From the NCBI RefSeq assembly GCF_002865605.1, contig NZ_CP025583.1, forward strand, positions 662,501 through 726,500: DNA of 64,000 nt, given 5' to 3'. A model generated the notes under the pieces. The model did no database searches and was not told the origin of the DNA. It saw nothing but the letters and a program-made list of their open reading frames with translations. Position numbers and translations under genes: made by a program. Each line of letters begins with the position of its first letter. Positions within the stretch are counted from its first letter, which is position 1. Shown piece by piece: positions 31,204-39,834 of the stretch. This stretch comes from Paracoccus jeotgali. Lineage in GTDB: Bacteria; Pseudomonadota; Alphaproteobacteria; Rhodobacterales; Rhodobacteraceae.

Positions 31204-32631
31204 ATGATGTTCACGCCTCTGGCTCTTCAGCGATTCAGGAACGACCCTGACGGGTTCTTTGCGACCTTCAAACATCAGTGGCTGATCAGCCGGGATCGCC
31301 CGCTCGAGCTCCCGGGCTGGCATGAGCATGAATGCGACGGCTGGTACCTTCGCCACGCGTCCGATCTGCCTGCGATGAAGTTGCTGGGCCGCAATAATGA
31401 GCGGCTGGGCTATCTGCTGGGGGTGGCGGTCGATGCGGCCGGACGGCCGTTGAAGGGAACGATCCGCCTGCCGCTTTCGCCGGATGACACCGATTTCGCC
31501 GACGGCTTCCAGCGCTTTGTCGAGGGCTGTGCCGGGCGTTATATCGTCGCGTTGCTCACGCCCCGTTACAAGCGGCTTTTCCTGGACCCGGTCGGCGATC
31601 TCGCAGCCGTCTACGACGCCGAGGCGGGACGGGCTGGGTCGACGAATTTCATCGTGCAGGGTCGGGACTTCATCGACAATCCGGTCATTCCCTATGCGAT
31701 GGCGCGAGACGGTCGGGCGAACTACACGATGGGGCATACGCGCGATCGTCAGGTTCGCCGCCTGTTGGCGAGCCATTATCTGGATCTGGACCGGATGGAG
31801 CCGGTTCGCCACTGGCCGCGGCCCGAGACGGACCTGACCACCCGCCACGATACCGACGCCGTTCTTGCCATCAATGACGAGATCACAGCGCGCTTGCGTG
31901 ACATCTTTTCCGCCATGCTGCACAGCGAACGGGTGATCCTTCCGCTGTCCGGCGGGCGTGATTCCCGCTGCCTTCTCGGCGCCGGGATGCCGGCGATCGA
32001 CCAAGCGGAATGGCTGTTCACCTGGCGGTTTCACCGGCAGTCCGGTCAGGACAGCGAATGTGCGAAGAAGATCTGCGGCGTGCTCGGGTTGCCGCATCGC
32101 GAGTTTCTGTATCAAAAGCTGACGCGCCCGTTGAAGCTGCAATATCTGCAACGCAACGGCTATGCGATCTTCGGAACCGCGCTCGAGTCTCTCGCCATCA
32201 GCGAAAGCCTGCCGGGCGGCAATGTGATGGTGCGGGGCAACATCATGGGCATCCTGCGGGCGACGAACTGGCAGCGCCAGCGCGAGGGGGTTCTGAACCT
32301 GCCGCATGCGCTGAAGCGGCTGCGCTCGGGCTTCAGCGCGGCGGAGCAGATGGAGAAATTCGGACCCGCCTATATGGACTATTACGATTCGCTGCCGGAG
32401 AACGCGCAGCGGAAGATCTATGACATCGCCTGGACCGATATCAGCCTGACTCATGGGCAGGGCGCGCGGTCCTATGGCACGCCGCAGAACTTCATCGTCA
32501 ACGCCTTCAACGACCGCCGGCTTCTGGCGCTGGCGATGCAGTTGCCCCTGGCCTACAGGCGAAGCGATGCCGCGTATGACCGGATCATCGAGACGACGCT
32601 GCCGCAGTTGCAGGGGATCCCCTATGTCTGA
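31204..32631 (+). CDS. asparagine-synthase-like PP-loop protein lacking a glutaminase cysteine
   Basis: The 475-residue protein has an ATP-pyrophosphatase P-loop SGGRDSR at 249-255 and downstream Asn-synthase-like helices. The preceding ~150 residues (YLLGVAVDAAG, VALLTPRYKRLFLDPVG) resemble a degenerate class-II glutaminase fold, but no N-terminal Cys2 is present. It may therefore use ammonia, or ligate or amidate a sugar or lipid rather than Asp. Such proteins are common in exopolysaccharide and capsule clusters. Adjacent ATGs at 31204 and 31207 are the likely starts; Shine-Dalgarno is weak (GGAAA). Confidence 0.7.
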   Translation: MMFTPLALQRFRNDPDGFFATFKHQWLISRDRPLELPGWHEHECDGWYLRHASDLPAMKLLGRNNERLGYLLGVAVDAAGRPLKGTIRLPLSPDDTDFADGFQRFVEGCAGRYIVALLTPRYKRLFLDPVGDLAAVYDAEAGRAGSTNFIVQGRDFIDNPVIPYAMARDGRANYTMGHTRDRQVRRLLASHYLDLDRMEPVRHWPRPETDLTTRHDTDAVLAINDEITARLRDIFSAMLHSERVILPLSGGRDSRCLLGAGMPAIDQAEWLFTWRFHRQSGQDSECAKKICGVLGLPHREFLYQKLTRPLKLQYLQRNGYAIFGTALESLAISESLPGGNVMVRGNIMGILRATNWQRQREGVLNLPHALKRLRSGFSAAEQMEKFGPAYMDYYDSLPENAQRKIYDIAWTDISLTHGQGARSYGTPQNFIVNAFNDRRLLALAMQLPLAYRRSDAAYDRIIETTLPQLQGIPYV

Positions 32632-32770
32632 AGGCGGGCCGACCGGCGGGGCGCCTGCCACGTAAGCGGATTGCAGGCTGGGTGAATGGTGAAGATCAGC
32701 AGGCGACGCCAACCCTCATCGCGCCGCACCAGCGCCCGCACCGATCTCGCCGCGCCACCCCATCTTTCTG

Positions 32771-32800
32771 TTGACGCGCCGCCATGTCTTCCCGCATATT
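32771..32800 (+). promoter_or_regulatory. sigma-70-type promoter candidate for the liu operon
   Basis: TTGACG (32771-32776) and CATATT (32795-32800) are separated by 18 nt. The predicted start near 32807 lies at the edge of the palindrome at 32805-32830. Confidence 0.5.
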
Positions 32801-32804
32801 TCCG

Positions 32805-32830
32805 GTTAAATGAACGGGCGTTCAAATAAC
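32805..32830. promoter_or_regulatory. 26-bp operator palindrome upstream of isovaleryl-CoA dehydrogenase
   Basis: The core TGAACG-GG-CGTTCA is a perfect inverted repeat (32811-32824). The flanks GTTA/TAAC extend the symmetry to 26 bp with two mismatched pairs per arm. It covers the predicted transcription start and ends 13 nt before the start codon, a position for a TetR- or GntR-like repressor. No regulator gene is adjacent. Confidence 0.65.
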
Positions 32831-32843
32831 GGGAGATGGCCGC

Positions 32844-34004
32844 ATGTTCACGCATGGCATGGAATTCGACCTGGGCGAGGATATCGCGGCGCTGCGCGAG
32901 ATGGTGCAGCGATTTGCGCGGGATCGCGTCAGCCCCATCGCGGCTGATGTCGACCGCGACAATGTCTTTCCCCACCACCTCTGGCGCGAGATGGGAGAGC
33001 TGGGGCTGCTGGGCATCACCGTCCCCGAGGAATATGGCGGCAGCGGCATGGGTTATCTGGCCCACACCGTCGCGACCGAAGAGATCGCGCGGGCCAGCGC
33101 CAGCGTCAGCCTGTCCTATGGGGCGCACTCCAACCTCTGCGTCAACCAGCTCAAGCTGAACGGGACCGAGGCGCAAAAGCGGAAATACCTGCCGAAGCTC
33201 TGCTCGGGCGAGCATGTGGGCGCGCTGGCGATGTCGGAAGAGGGGGCGGGCTCGGACGTCGTCGGGATGAAGCTGCGGGCGGAAAAGCGCGACGGGGTCT
33301 ATGTCCTCAACGGCGCGAAATACTGGATCACCAACGCGCCGCAGGCCGATACGCTGGTCGTCTATGCCAAGACCGACCCCGAGGCGGGATCGAAGGGCAT
33401 CACCGCCTTCATCGTCGAGAAGGGGATGAAGGGCTTCACCCAGGGGCCGCATTTCGACAAGCTGGGGATGCGCGGCTCGGACACGGGCGAGCTGATCTTT
33501 GAGAATTGCGAGGTGCCGGACGAAAACGTGCTGGGGACCGAGGGCAAGGGCGTGCGGGTGCTGATGTCGGGCCTCGATTACGAACGCGTCGTGCTGTCGG
33601 GGATCGGCACCGGGATCATGGCCGCCTGTCTGGACGAGGTCGTGCCCTATTGCCGCGACCGCCGCCAGTTCGGCCAGCCGATCGGGGATTTCCAGCTGAT
33701 GCAGGCCAAGATCGCCGATATGTATGTCGCGATGAACACCGCCAAGGCCTATGTCTACGAGGTCGCAAAGGCCTGCAACCGGGGCGCGGTGACGCGTCAG
33801 GACGCGGCGGGGGCGGTGCTTTACGCCTCGGAACAGGCGATGGTGCAGTCCCATCAGGCGGTGCAGGCGCTGGGCGGGGCGGGGTTCCTGAATGACAGCG
33901 TGGTCAGCCGGCTGTTCCGCGACGCCAAGCTGATGGAGATCGGCGCCGGCACCAGCGAGATCCGCCGCATGCTGATCGGCCGCGAATTGATGGCCAAGGC
34001 ATGA
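32844..34004 (+). CDS. isovaleryl-CoA dehydrogenase
   Basis: This 386-residue acyl-CoA dehydrogenase oxidises isovaleryl-CoA to 3-methylcrotonyl-CoA with FAD, passing electrons to ETF. FAD-binding [17 protein letters not shown] and [17 protein letters not shown], the catalytic Glu in [13 protein letters not shown] (the IVD-specific position), and the C-terminal [33 protein letters not shown] are visible. First gene of the leucine-degradation operon (liuA equivalent). It overlaps the next gene by 4 nt. Confidence 0.94.
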   Translation: MFTHGMEFDLGEDIAALREMVQRFARDRVSPIAADVDRDNVFPHHLWREMGELGLLGITVPEEYGGSGMGYLAHTVATEEIARASASVSLSYGAHSNLCVNQLKLNGTEAQKRKYLPKLCSGEHVGALAMSEEGAGSDVVGMKLRAEKRDGVYVLNGAKYWITNAPQADTLVVYAKTDPEAGSKGITAFIVEKGMKGFTQGPHFDKLGMRGSDTGELIFENCEVPDENVLGTEGKGVRVLMSGLDYERVVLSGIGTGIMAACLDEVVPYCRDRRQFGQPIGDFQLMQAKIADMYVAMNTAKAYVYEVAKACNRGAVTRQDAAGAVLYASEQAMVQSHQAVQALGGAGFLNDSVVSRLFRDAKLMEIGAGTSEIRRMLIGRELMAKA

Positions 34005-35605
34005 AGCTGACCTCGTCCATTCCGACCGGCTCGGAAAGCTTTCGCGCCAACCGCGCCGCGCATCTGGACCTGCTGGCCGATATCCGCGCCGCCGCCGATG
34101 CGGTGCTGGCGGGCGGCGGTGCGGCGGCGATGGAACGCCACGTCGCCCGCGGCAAGATGCCCCCGCGCGAGCGGGTGGCCAATCTGCTCGACCCCGGCAG
34201 CCCGTTTCTGGAAATCGGGACCACGGCCGCGCATGGCATGTATGACGGCGCGGCGCCGGGGGCCGGCGTCATCGCGGGCGTCGGGCGGGTGCATGGGCAG
34301 GACGTCATGGTCGTGGCCAATGACGCGACCGTCAAGGGCGGCACCTATTACCCGATGACGGTCAAGAAGCATCTGCGCGCGCAGGAAATCGCCGAGCAAT
34401 GCCATCTGCCCTGCGTCTATCTGGTCGATTCGGGCGGGGCGAACCTGCCGCAGCAGGACGAGGTCTTTCCCGACCGCGACCATTTCGGGCGCATCTTCTA
34501 CAATCAGGCGCAGATGAGCGCCAAGGGCATCCCGCAGATCGCCGTGGTCATGGGCTCGTGCACGGCGGGCGGCGCCTATGTCCCGGCCATGTCGGACGTC
34601 ACCATCATCGTGCGCGATCAGGGCACGATCTTTCTGGCCGGGCCCCCTCTGGTCAAGGCCGCGACGGGCGAGGTCGTCAGCGCCGAGGATCTGGGCGGCG
34701 GCGATGTCCACACGCGCCTGTCCGGCGTCGCGGATTATCTGGCCGAGGATGACGCCCATGCGCTGGCCATGGCGCGGCGCGCGGTCGCGGGGCTGAACCG
34801 GCGGATGCCGGACACCGTGGTCTGGCAGTCACCGGAAGACCCCGCGCTTGACCCCGATGAGATCCTGGGCGTGGTGCCCGCCGATCTGCGCACGCCCTAT
34901 GACATCCGCGAGGTGATCGCCCGCGTCGTCGATGGCAGCCGCTTCGACGAGTTCAAGGCGCGCTTCGGCGAGACGCTGGTGACCGGATTCGCCCATGTCG
35001 CGGGCTGCCCGGTCGGCATCGTCGCAAATAACGGCGTGCTGTTTTCCGAAGCCGCGCAGAAGGGCGCGCATTTCATCGAGCTGTGCAGCCAGCGCAACAT
35101 CCCGCTGGTGTTTCTGCAGAACATCACCGGCTTCATGGTCGGGCGGAAATACGAAAACGAAGGCATCGCGCGGCACGGGGCCAAGATGGTCACCGCCGTC
35201 GCCACGACCAATGTGCCCAAGATCACAATGCTGGTCGGCGGCAGCTTCGGCGCGGGGAATTACGGCATGGCCGGGCGCGCCTACGGCCCGCGCTTCCTGT
35301 GGACCTGGCCCAACAGCCGCATCTCGGTCATGGGCGGCGAGCAGGCGGCGGGGGTGCTGGCCACCGTCCGCCGCGACGGGATCGAGCGCAAGGGCGGCAG
35401 CTGGTCGGCCGAGGACGAGGCCGAGTTCAAGCGCCCCACCATCGAGATGTTCGACCGTCAGAGCCACCCGCTTTATGCCAGCGCGCGGCTGTGGGATGAC
35501 GGCGTCATCGACCCTCGCAAGACGCGCGACGTGCTGGCATTGTCGCTGCGGGCCAGCCTGAACGCGCCGATCGAGCCGACGCGCTTTGGCGTGTTCCGCA
35601 TGTAG
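34001..35605 (+). CDS. 3-methylcrotonyl-CoA carboxylase beta (carboxyltransferase) subunit
   Basis: The 534-residue carboxyltransferase has the N-domain acyl-CoA site ([18 protein letters not shown]) and the C-domain biotin site ([46 protein letters not shown]). With the biotinylated alpha subunit it converts 3-methylcrotonyl-CoA to 3-methylglutaconyl-CoA. Second gene of the operon (liuB equivalent). Propionyl-CoA carboxylase is unlikely given the leucine-pathway neighbours. Confidence 0.94.
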   Translation: MKLTSSIPTGSESFRANRAAHLDLLADIRAAADAVLAGGGAAAMERHVARGKMPPRERVANLLDPGSPFLEIGTTAAHGMYDGAAPGAGVIAGVGRVHGQDVMVVANDATVKGGTYYPMTVKKHLRAQEIAEQCHLPCVYLVDSGGANLPQQDEVFPDRDHFGRIFYNQAQMSAKGIPQIAVVMGSCTAGGAYVPAMSDVTIIVRDQGTIFLAGPPLVKAATGEVVSAEDLGGGDVHTRLSGVADYLAEDDAHALAMARRAVAGLNRRMPDTVVWQSPEDPALDPDEILGVVPADLRTPYDIREVIARVVDGSRFDEFKARFGETLVTGFAHVAGCPVGIVANNGVLFSEAAQKGAHFIELCSQRNIPLVFLQNITGFMVGRKYENEGIARHGAKMVTAVATTNVPKITMLVGGSFGAGNYGMAGRAYGPRFLWTWPNSRISVMGGEQAAGVLATVRRDGIERKGGSWSAEDEAEFKRPTIEMFDRQSHPLYASARLWDDGVIDPRKTRDVLALSLRASLNAPIEPTRFGVFRM

Positions 35606-35656
35606 CGTGGGTGCGGGACGCGGAAACGAGAAGATGAACCAGAACAGGGATCTGAC

Positions 35657-35956
35657 ATGATCGAGACGACCATTTCGCACATCGCAGTCGGCCTTTACGC
35701 CGGTGAGCCGACCATCGCGGTCGTCATCCGCGCCAATGGCGAGCGGCCCCGGGCCGGGGCGCGGTTCCATCTGGCCGGGCGCGATTGGCAGGTGCGCGGC
35801 GTCGGCAACAGCCGCCCCTATGACGAGAGCCCCGACGAGGCCGCCGAATCGGGGTTGGTCGCGCTGATCGTGGACGACGCCGAGGGTTTGCTGGAACAGC
35901 AGCAGGCGCTGGCCGGCCAGACCCTGCAGATCCACCCGGCCCAGCAATCGCTGTGA
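35657..35956 (+). CDS. small protein of unknown function in the leucine operon
   Basis: I do not recognise this 99-residue soluble protein. It has two beta-rich stretches (HIAVGLYAGEPTIAVVIRANGE and GARFHLAGRDWQVRGVGNSRPYD) and an acidic helix (DESPDEAAESG). No signal peptide, TM helix or cysteine is seen. It lies between the two 3-methylcrotonyl-CoA carboxylase subunit genes, 51 nt after one and 66 nt before the other. That placement suggests an accessory role for the carboxylase, but this is only context. Confidence 0.6.
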   Translation: MIETTISHIAVGLYAGEPTIAVVIRANGERPRAGARFHLAGRDWQVRGVGNSRPYDESPDEAAESGLVALIVDDAEGLLEQQQALAGQTLQIHPAQQSL

Positions 35957-35966
35957 CCCGCCGCCT

Positions 35967-36020
35967 CTTGTCCTGAAATCGTCCCTTGTCCTGAAATCGC
36001 CCCCTGTCCTGAAGGAGCCG
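35967..36020 (+). repeat. 18-bp tandem repeat in the leader of the carboxylase alpha gene
   Basis: Two units CTTGTCCTGAAATCG(T/C)CC (35967-35984 and 35985-36002) differ by one base. A third, diverged unit (36003-36020) keeps TGTCCTGAA and ends in GGAGCC, so its altered part supplies the AAGGAG Shine-Dalgarno of the next gene. Confidence 0.85.
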
Positions 36021-36022
36021 GC

Positions 36023-37951
36023 ATGTTCCAGAAGATCCTGATCGCCAATCGCGGTGAGATCGCCTGCCGCGTCATCGACAGTTGCCGCAGGCTGGGCGTG
36101 GCCACGGTCGCGGTGTTTTCGGATGCCGACCGCGCCGCGCGACATGTCGCCATGGCCGACGAGGCCGTGCATCTGGGCGGCCCCGCACCTGCCGACAGCT
36201 ATCTGCGCGGCGATGTGATCATCCAGGCGGCGCTGGATTGCGGCGCGCAGGCGATCCATCCGGGCTACGGTTTTCTGTCCGAGAACCCCGATTTCGTCGA
36301 GGCGGTCGAGGCGGCGGGGCTGGTCTTTATCGGCCCCTCGGCCAGCGCGATCCGGGCCATGGGGCTGAAGGACGCGGCCAAGGCGCTGATGGAAAAGGCG
36401 GGCGTGCCGGTGGTGCCCGGCTATCACGGCGACAATCAGGATGCGGGGTTTCTGGCCGCGCAGGCAGGCTCGATCGGCTATCCGGTGCTGATCAAGGCGG
36501 TGGCGGGCGGCGGCGGCAAGGGGATGCGGCGCGTCGACCGGGCCACCGATTTCAACGACGCGCTCGAATCGGCGCGGTCCGAAGCGCAGAACGCCTTCGG
36601 CAATCCCGCTGTGCTGATCGAGAAATACATCCTGCGCCCCCGCCATATCGAGGTGCAGGTCTTTGGCGACGGCACCCGCGCGGTGCATCTGTTCGAACGC
36701 GACTGCTCGCTGCAGCGTCGCCACCAGAAGGTGATCGAGGAAGCGCCCGCCCCCGGCATGACCCCCACCATGCGCGAGATCATGGGCCGCGCCGCCACCC
36801 GCGCCGCCGAGGCCATCGGCTACAAGGGGGCGGGCACCATCGAGTTCATCGTCGATGGCAGCCACGGCCTGCGGCCCGACGGGTTCTGGTTCATGGAGAT
36901 GAACACCCGCCTGCAGGTCGAACATCCGGTGACCGAGGCCATCACCGGCATCGATCTGGTCGAATGGCAGTTGCGTGTCGCCTCGGGCGAGGCGCTGCCC
37001 GCGCAGCAGGATGACCTGACCATCCACGGCCACGCCTTCGAGGCGCGGCTTTATGCCGAGGATGTGCCGGCGGGCTTTCTGCCCGCGACCGGCCGCCTCG
37101 CGCATCTGGAGTTTCCGCAGCAGGCGCGGATCGAAACCGGCGTGCGGTCGGGCGACACGATCAGCCCGTGGTATGACCCGATGATGGCCAAACTGGTCTG
37201 CTGGGGCCCGACTCGGGCCATTGCGCTGGGCTCGCTGGAACGGGCTTTGGTCGATACCGAGGTCGCCGGGGCGGTGACGAATCTCGATTTCCTGACCGCG
37301 CTGACCCGGCATGAGGGTTTTCGTGCGGGCGATGTCGATACCGGCCTGATCGAGCGTGATCTGGACGCGCTGATCGGTGATACCGGCCCCGACAGCGCGA
37401 CGCTGGCGCTGGCGGTGATCGGGCTGGCGGGCCTTGCCGATCCGCAGACGCGGGGCGGCATGACGCTGTGGCAACCGCTGCGCCGCACCATCGCCTGGGA
37501 GGGCGGCGAGGCCATGCTCGAGGTGCAGGGGCCGGGGGCTGCCTGCGTGACCATCGACGGGCAGCGCCACGAGGTGCGCTGGCAGGGGGATCGCTGGTGG
37601 GTCGATGGCGCGCTGCGCCGCGACCGGATCGTGCATCACGATGCCGGGGTCAGCGTCTTCGGCAACCGCAACGCGACCTTGACCCCGCTCGATCCGCTGG
37701 CGCGCAGCGGTGCGGTGGCGGGCACCGGGCTGACGCTGTCGCCGATGCCGGGGCTGGTGAAATCGGTGCATGTGACCGAGGGCCAGCAGGTCAGTGCGGG
37801 CGACCGGCTGGCGGTGCTCGAGGCGATGAAGATGGAACACAGTCTGACCGCCGCCCGCGACGGCGTGGTGGCCGAGGTGCTGGCGCGCCCCGGCGATCAG
37901 GTCGAGGCCGGCGCGGCGCTGATCCGGCTGGAAGAGGCCGACGAGGAATAA
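36023..37951 (+). CDS. 3-methylcrotonyl-CoA carboxylase alpha (biotin carboxylase/biotin carrier) subunit
   Basis: The 642-residue subunit has a biotin carboxylase module (FQKILIANRGEIACRVI, ATP-grasp KAVAGGGGKGMRR, then EMNTRLQVEHPVTE). A bridging region follows, and then a C-terminal biotinyl domain with the biotinylated Lys603 in EAMKMEH. It carboxylates biotin with bicarbonate and ATP for the beta subunit. Start and AAGGAG site are clear. Fourth gene of the operon (liuD equivalent). Confidence 0.94.
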   Translation: MFQKILIANRGEIACRVIDSCRRLGVATVAVFSDADRAARHVAMADEAVHLGGPAPADSYLRGDVIIQAALDCGAQAIHPGYGFLSENPDFVEAVEAAGLVFIGPSASAIRAMGLKDAAKALMEKAGVPVVPGYHGDNQDAGFLAAQAGSIGYPVLIKAVAGGGGKGMRRVDRATDFNDALESARSEAQNAFGNPAVLIEKYILRPRHIEVQVFGDGTRAVHLFERDCSLQRRHQKVIEEAPAPGMTPTMREIMGRAATRAAEAIGYKGAGTIEFIVDGSHGLRPDGFWFMEMNTRLQVEHPVTEAITGIDLVEWQLRVASGEALPAQQDDLTIHGHAFEARLYAEDVPAGFLPATGRLAHLEFPQQARIETGVRSGDTISPWYDPMMAKLVCWGPTRAIALGSLERALVDTEVAGAVTNLDFLTALTRHEGFRAGDVDTGLIERDLDALIGDTGPDSATLALAVIGLAGLADPQTRGGMTLWQPLRRTIAWEGGEAMLEVQGPGAACVTIDGQRHEVRWQGDRWWVDGALRRDRIVHHDAGVSVFGNRNATLTPLDPLARSGAVAGTGLTLSPMPGLVKSVHVTEGQQVSAGDRLAVLEAMKMEHSLTAARDGVVAEVLARPGDQVEAGAALIRLEEADEE

Positions 37952-38059
37952 CAGGCGCGGTCGCGTCCGTCGCAGGCTGCTGCGACAGGCATTGCGGGCA
38001 AGGCTGATCAAGGCTCGGCGCTGCGGTTGCGCGCGGCGCGGAACAGGCGGAGAGAAGGC

Positions 38060-38926
38060 ATGAACAGCGTCGAAATCTTCGAGATGGGGCCGCGCGACGG
38101 GCTGCAGAACGAAAAGCGCCTGATCGCGACGGCGGACAAGATCGCGCTGGTCGACATGCTGTCGCAGGCCGGGTTCCGCCGGATCGAGGTCACCAGCTTC
38201 GTCAGCCCGAAATGGGTGCCGCAGATGGCCGACGCGGCCGAGGTTCTGGCCGGCATTCACCGCGCCCAAGGCGTGCGTTATGCCGCGCTGACGCCCAATC
38301 TGCGCGGCTATGAGGCGGCACGGGCGGCGCAGGCGGATGAGGTCGCGATCTTCACTTCTGCCTCGGAAGGGTTTGCGCGGGCCAATCTGAATGCCAGCAT
38401 CGACGAAAGCTTCGAGCGTTTCGCGCCCCTGATGGCGCAGGCGCAGCAGGACGGGATGCGGGTGCGCGGCTATGTCAGCGTGGTCACGGATTGCCCCTTT
38501 GACGGGCCGGTGCCGCCCGCCGATGTGGCGCGCGTGGCCGAGCGGTTGCTGGCGCTGGGCTGCTACGAGATCAGCCTTGGCGACACCATCGGGCAGGGCC
38601 GGCCCGAAAGCGTGGACGCCATGCTGGCGGCGGTTTTGGACCATGTCCCGGCCGAGCGGCTGGCCGGGCATTACCACGACACCGCCGGTCGGGCATTGCA
38701 GAATATCGACGTGTCGCTGGAACGCGGGCTTCGGGTCTTTGATGCGGCCGTGGCGGGACTTGGCGGCTGCCCCTATGCGCCGGGCGCGGCCGGGAATGTC
38801 GCGACAGAACGTGTGGCCGCCCATCTGGCGCAAGCCGGCTATCACACCGGGCTCGACCCGGCGGCCATCGCGCGGGCGGCGGAATTCGCGCGCACACTGC
38901 GCAGCAACGGGGATGGGAACGCATGA
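38060..38926 (+). CDS. hydroxymethylglutaryl-CoA lyase
   Basis: The 288-residue TIM-barrel lyase splits HMG-CoA into acetoacetate and acetyl-CoA, the last step of leucine breakdown. The N-terminal EMGPRDGLQNEK carries the metal-binding Asp. HYHDTAGRALQN has metal-binding His residues, and GLGGCPYAPGAAGNVATE contains the signature Cys. ATG at 38060 was chosen because it follows AGAGAAGG and starts the conserved domain. Equivalent to liuE; its stop overlaps the next start by 4 nt. Confidence 0.95.
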   Translation: MNSVEIFEMGPRDGLQNEKRLIATADKIALVDMLSQAGFRRIEVTSFVSPKWVPQMADAAEVLAGIHRAQGVRYAALTPNLRGYEAARAAQADEVAIFTSASEGFARANLNASIDESFERFAPLMAQAQQDGMRVRGYVSVVTDCPFDGPVPPADVARVAERLLALGCYEISLGDTIGQGRPESVDAMLAAVLDHVPAERLAGHYHDTAGRALQNIDVSLERGLRVFDAAVAGLGGCPYAPGAAGNVATERVAAHLAQAGYHTGLDPAAIARAAEFARTLRSNGDGNA

Positions 38927-39720
38927 CGGCAGATCAGGACTTCGAGACGCTGCGGCTGCAGGATGACGGGCGCGGGGTCGTGCATCTGGTGCTGTCGCGG
39001 GCGGAAAAGCACAACGCGCTGTCGGCGGCGATGCTGGCCGATCTGACCCGCGCGGCGGAACGTCTGGGGCAGGACGACAGCGTGCGCGTGGTCGTGCTCG
39101 CCGCCGACGGGCCAAGCTTCTGCGCGGGCGGCGATCTGGGCTGGATGCGGCAGCAGATCGCCGCCGATGCCGAGACGCGGCGGCAGGGCGCGCGGCAGCT
39201 TGCGATGATGCTGATGGCGCTGAACACGCTGCCCAAGCCGCTGATCGGGCGCGTGCATGGCAATGCCTTTGGCGGCGGCGTGGGGATGATGGCGGTCTGC
39301 GATACCGTCGTCGCCGCACGTGGGGCGTGGTTCGGGCTGACCGAGACGCGGCTGGGGCTGATCCCGGCCACCATCGGGCCCTATGTGCTGGCCCGTATGG
39401 GCGAGGACAAGGCGCGGCGGGTCTTCATGTCCGGTCGGCTGTTCGACGTGGACGAGGCCGAGCGGCTGAACCTGGTCGCGCGGGTGGTCGAGCCGGACGA
39501 TCTGGACGCCGCCGTCGCCGAAGAGGTCGCGCCCTATCTGCGCTGCGCCCCCGGCGCGGTGGCCGAGGCCAAGCGGCTGGCCCGGACGCTGGGGCCGCCC
39601 ATCGACGAGGCCGCGATCGAGCACAGCATCGACCGGCTGATCGCGATGTGGGAGGGCGACGAGGCGCCTGAGGGCATCGCCGCCTTTTTCGAGCGTCGCA
39701 AGCCGCGCTGGCAGGAATAG
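38923..39720 (+). CDS. enoyl-CoA hydratase family, probable methylglutaconyl-CoA hydratase
   Basis: The 265-residue crotonase-fold protein shows the oxyanion segment ADGPSFCAGGDLGWMR and GNAFGGGVGMMAVCD. The acidic catalytic position is in TETRLGLIPATIGPYV. Operon position after HMG-CoA lyase and the missing pathway step between the carboxylase and lyase argue for 3-methylglutaconyl-CoA hydratase (liuC equivalent) rather than a general hydratase. Confidence 0.88.
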   Translation: MTADQDFETLRLQDDGRGVVHLVLSRAEKHNALSAAMLADLTRAAERLGQDDSVRVVVLAADGPSFCAGGDLGWMRQQIAADAETRRQGARQLAMMLMALNTLPKPLIGRVHGNAFGGGVGMMAVCDTVVAARGAWFGLTETRLGLIPATIGPYVLARMGEDKARRVFMSGRLFDVDEAERLNLVARVVEPDDLDAAVAEEVAPYLRCAPGAVAEAKRLARTLGPPIDEAAIEHSIDRLIAMWEGDEAPEGIAAFFERRKPRWQE

Positions 39721-39834
39721 CCGCCGGTCGCTGGGCGGGCCGTTGCTGAGTGCCCGACGCGCCCTTCGGGGCAGCGTTGCGCGGCGCGGCGGGGCCGTGT
39801 ATCACGACGCGAACGAAGCGGAAGGGATACGTGC

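Noticed and set aside
34829..39319. A 1496-codon open frame opposite the leucine genes
   Set aside because: It is Arg/His/Gln-rich shadow translation of the carboxylase and lyase genes, with no domains.
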